DNA from: an uncultured Ruminococcus sp.
GTDB lineage: Bacteria; Bacillota; Clostridia; Oscillospirales; Ruminococcaceae
Direction: 5' to 3'
DNA length: 8,162 bases
Assembly (NCBI GenBank): GCA_905199285.1
Contig: CAJKFZ010000115.1
Location: 1 to 8,162, forward strand
The notes under the pieces are model-generated. The model saw only the letters and a program-made list of their open reading frames with translations. It was not told where the DNA came from and ran no database searches. This document shows, in pieces, positions 5,349-8,162 of this stretch (positions are counted from its first letter, which is position 1; every line of letters starts with the position of its first letter). The translations under genes and the position numbers were made by a program.

Positions 5349-7515
5349 ATTCGTCATCGCTGTTCAGCACGAAATCGACCGTTCCGTCGCTGACATTGAC
5401 TGCGGCGCAGATTACCTGAACCGCCTGACCGAGAGTATATGAAGTTCCGCTGAATTTTTCCGTAAGCGAAATAGGTTCAGAGTAATCGTATTCGCCCTCC
5501 GGCAGAGTTCTTATATGAACAAGTCCCTCGACTGTATTCGGGAGCTGAGCGTAGAATCCGAATTCGGTAACACTTGAAATTCGTGCGTCGAAAACCTCTC
5601 CGATATGCGGACGCATGAACTCTGCTTTGTAGCAGTCCTCGCATTCACGTTCAATAGAAACGGCACGTATTTCAGCGGCGGAAGAGCGTTCGGAAGCGTT
5701 CACGGCGAATCCGGAGTAACGCTTATTCATCCACTCGTTTCCATATCCGGCAAGAATATCCGTAATTATTCTATGGATCGCAAGGTCGGGATAACGGCGG
5801 ATAGGAGAGGTGAAATGGGCGTAGTCATCAAGGACGAGTCCGAAATGCCCAAGCGGTTCCGGAGAGTATTTCGCCTTTGCCATCGAGCGGAGAACCATCA
5901 GATTTACGGCTTCATATTTATCTGTATCACGGGCATTTTCGAGAATTTTTGCTGCATGATACGGCTTGAATTCTGTAAAAGGCGGACATTCTATGCCAAG
6001 TCTTATAAGCGTTTCACGAAGATTTTCCGTTTTGGCTTCCGGCGGAGCTTCGTGAATACGGTAGACGAACGGGACTTTTTTATCTCTTGCAAGTTTTGCG
6101 GCGGCTTCGTTTGCAGTGAGCATGAATTCCTCGATAATGCGTTCAGCCTTTCCACGCTCTCTTGCGGCTATATCGCAGCAAACACCGTTTTCGTCAATTA
6201 TCAGCTTGCTTTCGGTCGTTTCGATTTCCGGAGCGTTTCTCCGAGCCTTTTTAGCGATAAGAATATCGGCAAGTTCATTCATAAGACCGATCTCGCTGCG
6301 TACATGAGCGTATTTCTCACTGATCTCATCGTCTGCGGAACCAGAAATAATCGAATTGATTTCCGAGTAAACTCCCTTGACTCTTGAACGTATCGCACTT
6401 TTGCAGAATCGGTATGAGAGCATTTCACCTTCGCTGTCCAGTTCGATAAAGGCGGAAAGAGTGAGTCTGTCCTCGTTCGGATTAAGCGAACATATGCCGT
6501 TTGAAAGCTCTTTCGGGAGCATTGGAATCACTTTATCGGCATAATAGATGCTTGTTCCACGTTTCAGAGCTTCTTTGTCGAGAGCGCTGTTTCCCTTGAC
6601 ATAGTGCGAAACATCGGCGATATGGACTCCGAGAAGATAACCTTTGTCCGTTTTTGAAAGCGAAACAGCGTCATCGAGGTCTTTTGATTCAGCTCCGTCG
6701 ATGGTGAAAATATTGAGATTTCGCAGGTCTTCACGATTGTTGAATGAATAATCCTGAATGCCGCCCTCGGAGATCTTTCTTGCTTCTTTAAGAGCGTCCT
6801 CCGGAAATTCCATCGGTGCGCCGTGAGATATAAGGATAGAAGCCGCACATGAAGAAGCATAGTCGGAGCTTCCGAAAACTCCGGTTATTTTAACCTTATG
6901 CTCGGCGTGACGGCGTCCACGATAAACGATTTCCGCAAGAACCTTGTCGCCGTTATTGAAAGGGACGCTTTCGTTTTCCGATATTATAATATGATTTCTT
7001 GAGGCGTTATCCGGAACGAGGTACGGTTTTCCGTCGGCAAATTCTATTTTTCCCGTCATCTGCGCGCTTCCGAAACTGATAATATCAATTATTTCGCCCT
7101 CCGGTTCGCCTGAACGTGAAGCGATATCGACGATGAGAACACGGTCTTCCGGCATTGCTCCGAGCATATATTTTCCGGGGATGAAGTATTCTGTTCCGTT
7201 ATCAGAAACAGCAAAACCGAAAGTCCGGCTGAGACGTGAAACCGTTCCGCATACTATTCCCAGACGTGAGCAAAGACCGGCTTTCATCCCTTTTTTCATA
7301 GTGATAACGCCTTCTGTACGCAGTTCGTCAAAAGCGGAGATGAAATTATCTCTGCCCTGCTTTTTAGTGCGGCACTTTGCTTCGAGCTCGCTGAGCGGCA
7401 TAAGTTTTTTTCCGTAAGCCGTAAGGAATGTAACGATTTTATTTTTATAGCTTTCCACGCTGCATGATCCGTTTGATTTTTTTGCAGCAGATTTCTTTTT
7501 TCTTTTTTCTGGCAT
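5347..7515 (-). CDS. rnr: Ribonuclease R (RNase II/RNB family 3'-5' exoribonuclease)
   Basis: RNase R degrades RNA processively from the 3' end, including structured RNA, and acts in mRNA and rRNA quality control in the cytoplasm. The 722 residues show a basic N-terminus (2-13), a winged-helix-like segment (about 22-85), two cold-shock domains (about 85-215), the RNB catalytic domain (about 260-590) and an S1 domain (about 636-718). The catalytic aspartates Asp273, Asp279, Asp281 and Asp282 have the exact +6, +2, +1 spacing of RNase II/R. RIHEAP (486-491) and HFTSPIRRYPDL (567-578) are also intact. The chain stops right after S1 with SDDE, so it lacks the lysine-rich C-terminal tail of E. coli RNase R; its basic stretch is at the N-terminus instead. 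The start at 7515 has GAGG 5 nt upstream. secG precedes it by 55 bp with a terminator-like hairpin between, and no separate rnr promoter was recognised, so expression likely depends on read-through. Confidence 0.96.
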   Translation of the reverse strand: MPEKRKKKSAAKKSNGSCSVESYKNKIVTFLTAYGKKLMPLSELEAKCRTKKQGRDNFISAFDELRTEGVITMKKGMKAGLCSRLGIVCGTVSRLSRTFGFAVSDNGTEYFIPGKYMLGAMPEDRVLIVDIASRSGEPEGEIIDIISFGSAQMTGKIEFADGKPYLVPDNASRNHIIISENESVPFNNGDKVLAEIVYRGRRHAEHKVKITGVFGSSDYASSCAASILISHGAPMEFPEDALKEARKISEGGIQDYSFNNREDLRNLNIFTIDGAESKDLDDAVSLSKTDKGYLLGVHIADVSHYVKGNSALDKEALKRGTSIYYADKVIPMLPKELSNGICSLNPNEDRLTLSAFIELDSEGEMLSYRFCKSAIRSRVKGVYSEINSIISGSADDEISEKYAHVRSEIGLMNELADILIAKKARRNAPEIETTESKLIIDENGVCCDIAARERGKAERIIEEFMLTANEAAAKLARDKKVPFVYRIHEAPPEAKTENLRETLIRLGIECPPFTEFKPYHAAKILENARDTDKYEAVNLMVLRSMAKAKYSPEPLGHFGLVLDDYAHFTSPIRRYPDLAIHRIITDILAGYGNEWMNKRYSGFAVNASERSSAAEIRAVSIERECEDCYKAEFMRPHIGEVFDARISSVTEFGFYAQLPNTVEGLVHIRTLPEGEYDYSEPISLTEKFSGTSYTLGQAVQVICAAVNVSDGTVDFVLNSDDE

Positions 7516-7529
7516 AATTACCTCACTTT

Positions 7530-7560
7530 AAAAAATAAACCCCATGACTAAGTCACAGGG
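7530..7560 (-). terminator. Intrinsic terminator or attenuator between secG and rnr
   Basis: Read on the minus strand, CCCTGTGAC (7560-7552) pairs with GTCATGGGG (7548-7540) over nine consecutive pairs, two of them G-U or U-G, around a 3-nt TTA loop. TTTATTTTTT (7539-7530) follows. The hairpin begins 10 nt after the secG stop, and the rnr Shine-Dalgarno begins a few bases past the T-run. The form is that of a rho-independent terminator. Because rnr has no evident promoter of its own, it probably acts as a leaky terminator that lowers rnr and lipoprotein expression relative to secG. Confidence 0.78.
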
Positions 7561-7570
7561 CTGATTTTGA

Positions 7571-7828
7571 TTACTTGGATAAAATTGGAATTAAATTAAT
7601 TGCAAGAACAATAACGAACATTATAATTCCAAGAGTTCTTGTGATCTTATTGAGAATAGCTTCCTTAGTTCTGCCTTCGTTTTTTCCGTAGAAAGAATCG
7701 CTGCTTGCTCCTGTAAGAGCGGCAGACATACTATCCTGTGATTTTTGTTCCTGTGAAAGACAAAGAATGATAACAAGAGCGCTTATGATAAGGAGAACTA
7801 CTCCTCCGACGATTTCGAGCGTTGACAT
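7571..7828 (-). CDS. secG: Preprotein translocase subunit SecG
   Basis: SecG is the small non-essential partner of SecY and SecE in the membrane channel that exports unfolded proteins, working with SecA. The 85 residues have the family layout: transmembrane helix 1 (about 5-25), a polar loop with the conserved feature QEQKSQDSMSAALTG (26-40), and transmembrane helix 2 (about 65-83), with both ends predicted outside. Length matches the usual 70-90 residues. The ATG at 7828 has GGAGGT 8 nt upstream. A strong promoter lies just upstream, and rnr follows, a gene order familiar from Firmicutes (in Bacillus secG and rnr are close neighbours). Confidence 0.94.
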   Translation of the reverse strand: MSTLEIVGGVVLLIISALVIILCLSQEQKSQDSMSAALTGASSDSFYGKNEGRTKEAILNKITRTLGIIMFVIVLAINLIPILSK

Positions 7829-7873
7829 AATAAAATACCTCCATTAGAATACACGAATTCAAATATCTCTACT

Positions 7874-7902
7874 ATTATACCATATTTTTTTATATGTTTC
7901 AA
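7874..7902 (-). promoter_or_regulatory. secG promoter (consensus sigma-A, extended -10)
   Basis: On the minus strand TTGAAA (7902-7897) and TATAAT (7879-7874) are 17 bp apart, with TGG just before the -10 box. Initiation would fall near 7867, giving a leader of about 40 nt. It probably drives secG, with read-through into rnr and the lipoprotein gene. It closely resembles the divergent GH94 promoter. Confidence 0.88.
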
Positions 7903-8011
7903 GTCTTTGCGAGAAAAAAACAAACGAATTTTTTTATAAAAAATTGTTGGAATTGTACAACTTATCTGCTGATTTTAATTCAAAAAAATTTCATAAATTA
8001 TTGTAAAGTAC
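7903..8011. other. AT-rich DNA between the divergent secG and GH94 promoters
   Basis: These 109 bp hold no gene. They contain an all-AT perfect hairpin (8-bp arms 7927-7934 and 7938-7945, 3-nt loop), the 8-bp palindrome TTGTACAA (7953-7960), and A/T tracts close to each -35 box that could act as UP elements or bend DNA. I could not identify a known operator. Confidence 0.45.
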
Positions 8012-8040
8012 TTGAAACGTATTGAAAAAAATGGTATAAT
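8012..8040 (+). promoter_or_regulatory. GH94 phosphorylase promoter (consensus sigma-A, extended -10)
   Basis: TTGAAA (8012-8017) and TATAAT (8035-8040) are 17 bp apart, with TGG before the -10 box. Initiation near 8047 gives a leader of about 60 nt. The leader can form a weak two-part hairpin, GCTG (8058-8061) with CAGC (8087-8090) and ACGG (8065-8068) with CCGT (8079-8082), ending 5 nt before the Shine-Dalgarno site. No clear cre (CcpA) site is visible. Confidence 0.88.
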
Positions 8041-8107
8041 AAAACTACTATTATTAAGCTGTTTACGGAATAGCTCTGCCGTTTATCAGCACAAAAGGAG
8101 AAAAAAT

Positions 8108-8162
8108 ATGCACTACGGACATTTTGATCTAAAAAACAAGGAATACGTAATAACGAACCCAG
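8108..8162 (+). CDS. Cellobiose/cellodextrin phosphorylase, GH94 family (5' end only)
   Basis: Only the first 18 codons are in the window; the gene runs off the right edge. The N-terminus reads MHYGHFDLKNKEYVITNP, which matches the characteristic opening of GH94 phosphorylases (YGxFD, then EYVITxP), most like cellobiose phosphorylase. Such enzymes split cellobiose with phosphate into glucose-1-phosphate and glucose in the cytoplasm, saving ATP after uptake of cellulose breakdown products. The start is secured by AGGAG (8096-8100) 7 nt upstream and a consensus promoter. A related substrate (cellodextrin, or chitobiose) cannot be excluded from so short a segment. Confidence 0.8.
   Translation, partial: MHYGHFDLKNKEYVITNP

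Noticed and set aside
5605..6387. 260-codon plus-strand open frame inside rnr
   Set aside because: It is antisense to the RNB catalytic domain, with Phe/Arg/Cys-rich composition and no family features; it is a shadow of rnr.
8012..8027. Possible cre (CcpA) operator at TTGAAACGTATTGA in the GH94 promoter
   Set aside because: The central CG is one base too close to the left half-site and the right half lacks the expected CA; the sequence is explained by the -35 box and shared promoter spacer.
1..8162. CRISPR array, tRNA, rRNA, transposase or phage gene
   Set aside because: No regularly spaced repeats, no cloverleaf or rRNA-like stretch in the spacers, and no mobile-element protein in any plausible reading frame.

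Overview
The window looks like ordinary chromosome from a low-to-moderate GC, obligately anaerobic, fibre-degrading Firmicute, most likely a Ruminococcus-type member of the Oscillospiraceae. The reasons are a single-chain pyruvate:ferredoxin oxidoreductase with strong codon bias, a secG-rnr gene pair as in Firmicutes, AT-rich spacers with strong sigma-A promoters and Shine-Dalgarno sites, and the start of a cellobiose/cellodextrin phosphorylase (GH94) gene at the right edge. The genus is an inference from these features; no database search was possible.

Layout, left to right. Positions 1-148 hold a strong promoter and about 75 nt of leader for nifJ (149-3694, +), a complete 1181-residue pyruvate:ferredoxin oxidoreductase, closed by a clear intrinsic terminator (3714-3751). 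A promoter overlapping the end of that terminator drives a small Sfp-type 4'-phosphopantetheinyl transferase gene (3786-4313, +) with almost no leader. The 202-bp convergent spacer 4314-4515 is unusually rich in secondary structure: a perfect 19-bp hairpin followed by two more perfect hairpins that resemble a dispersed intergenic repeat.

On the minus strand, read from right to left, lie secG (7828-7571), an intrinsic-terminator-like hairpin in the 55-bp gap, rnr (RNase R, 7515-5347) and, 15 bp further on, a lipoprotein gene of unknown function (5331-4516). These three probably form one operon, with the hairpin reducing the flow from secG into rnr. smpB, a frequent neighbour of secG-rnr in Firmicutes, is not the next gene; the lipoprotein gene takes that place.

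The 279-bp divergent spacer 7829-8107 carries two back-to-back promoters, one for secG and one for the GH94 phosphorylase, that are near copies of each other in opposite orientation. All four promoters recognised in the window have a TGn extended -10, a perfect TATAAT and a 17-bp spacer.

Functionally, the GH94 enzyme would feed glucose-1-phosphate from cellobiose into glycolysis, and nifJ would turn the resulting pyruvate into acetyl-CoA plus reduced ferredoxin. The other genes are housekeeping (protein export, RNA decay, carrier-protein activation). I see no mobile element, CRISPR array, tRNA, rRNA or recognisable novel multi-gene system. The points worth a second look concern regulation, the unknown lipoprotein and the hairpin cluster.
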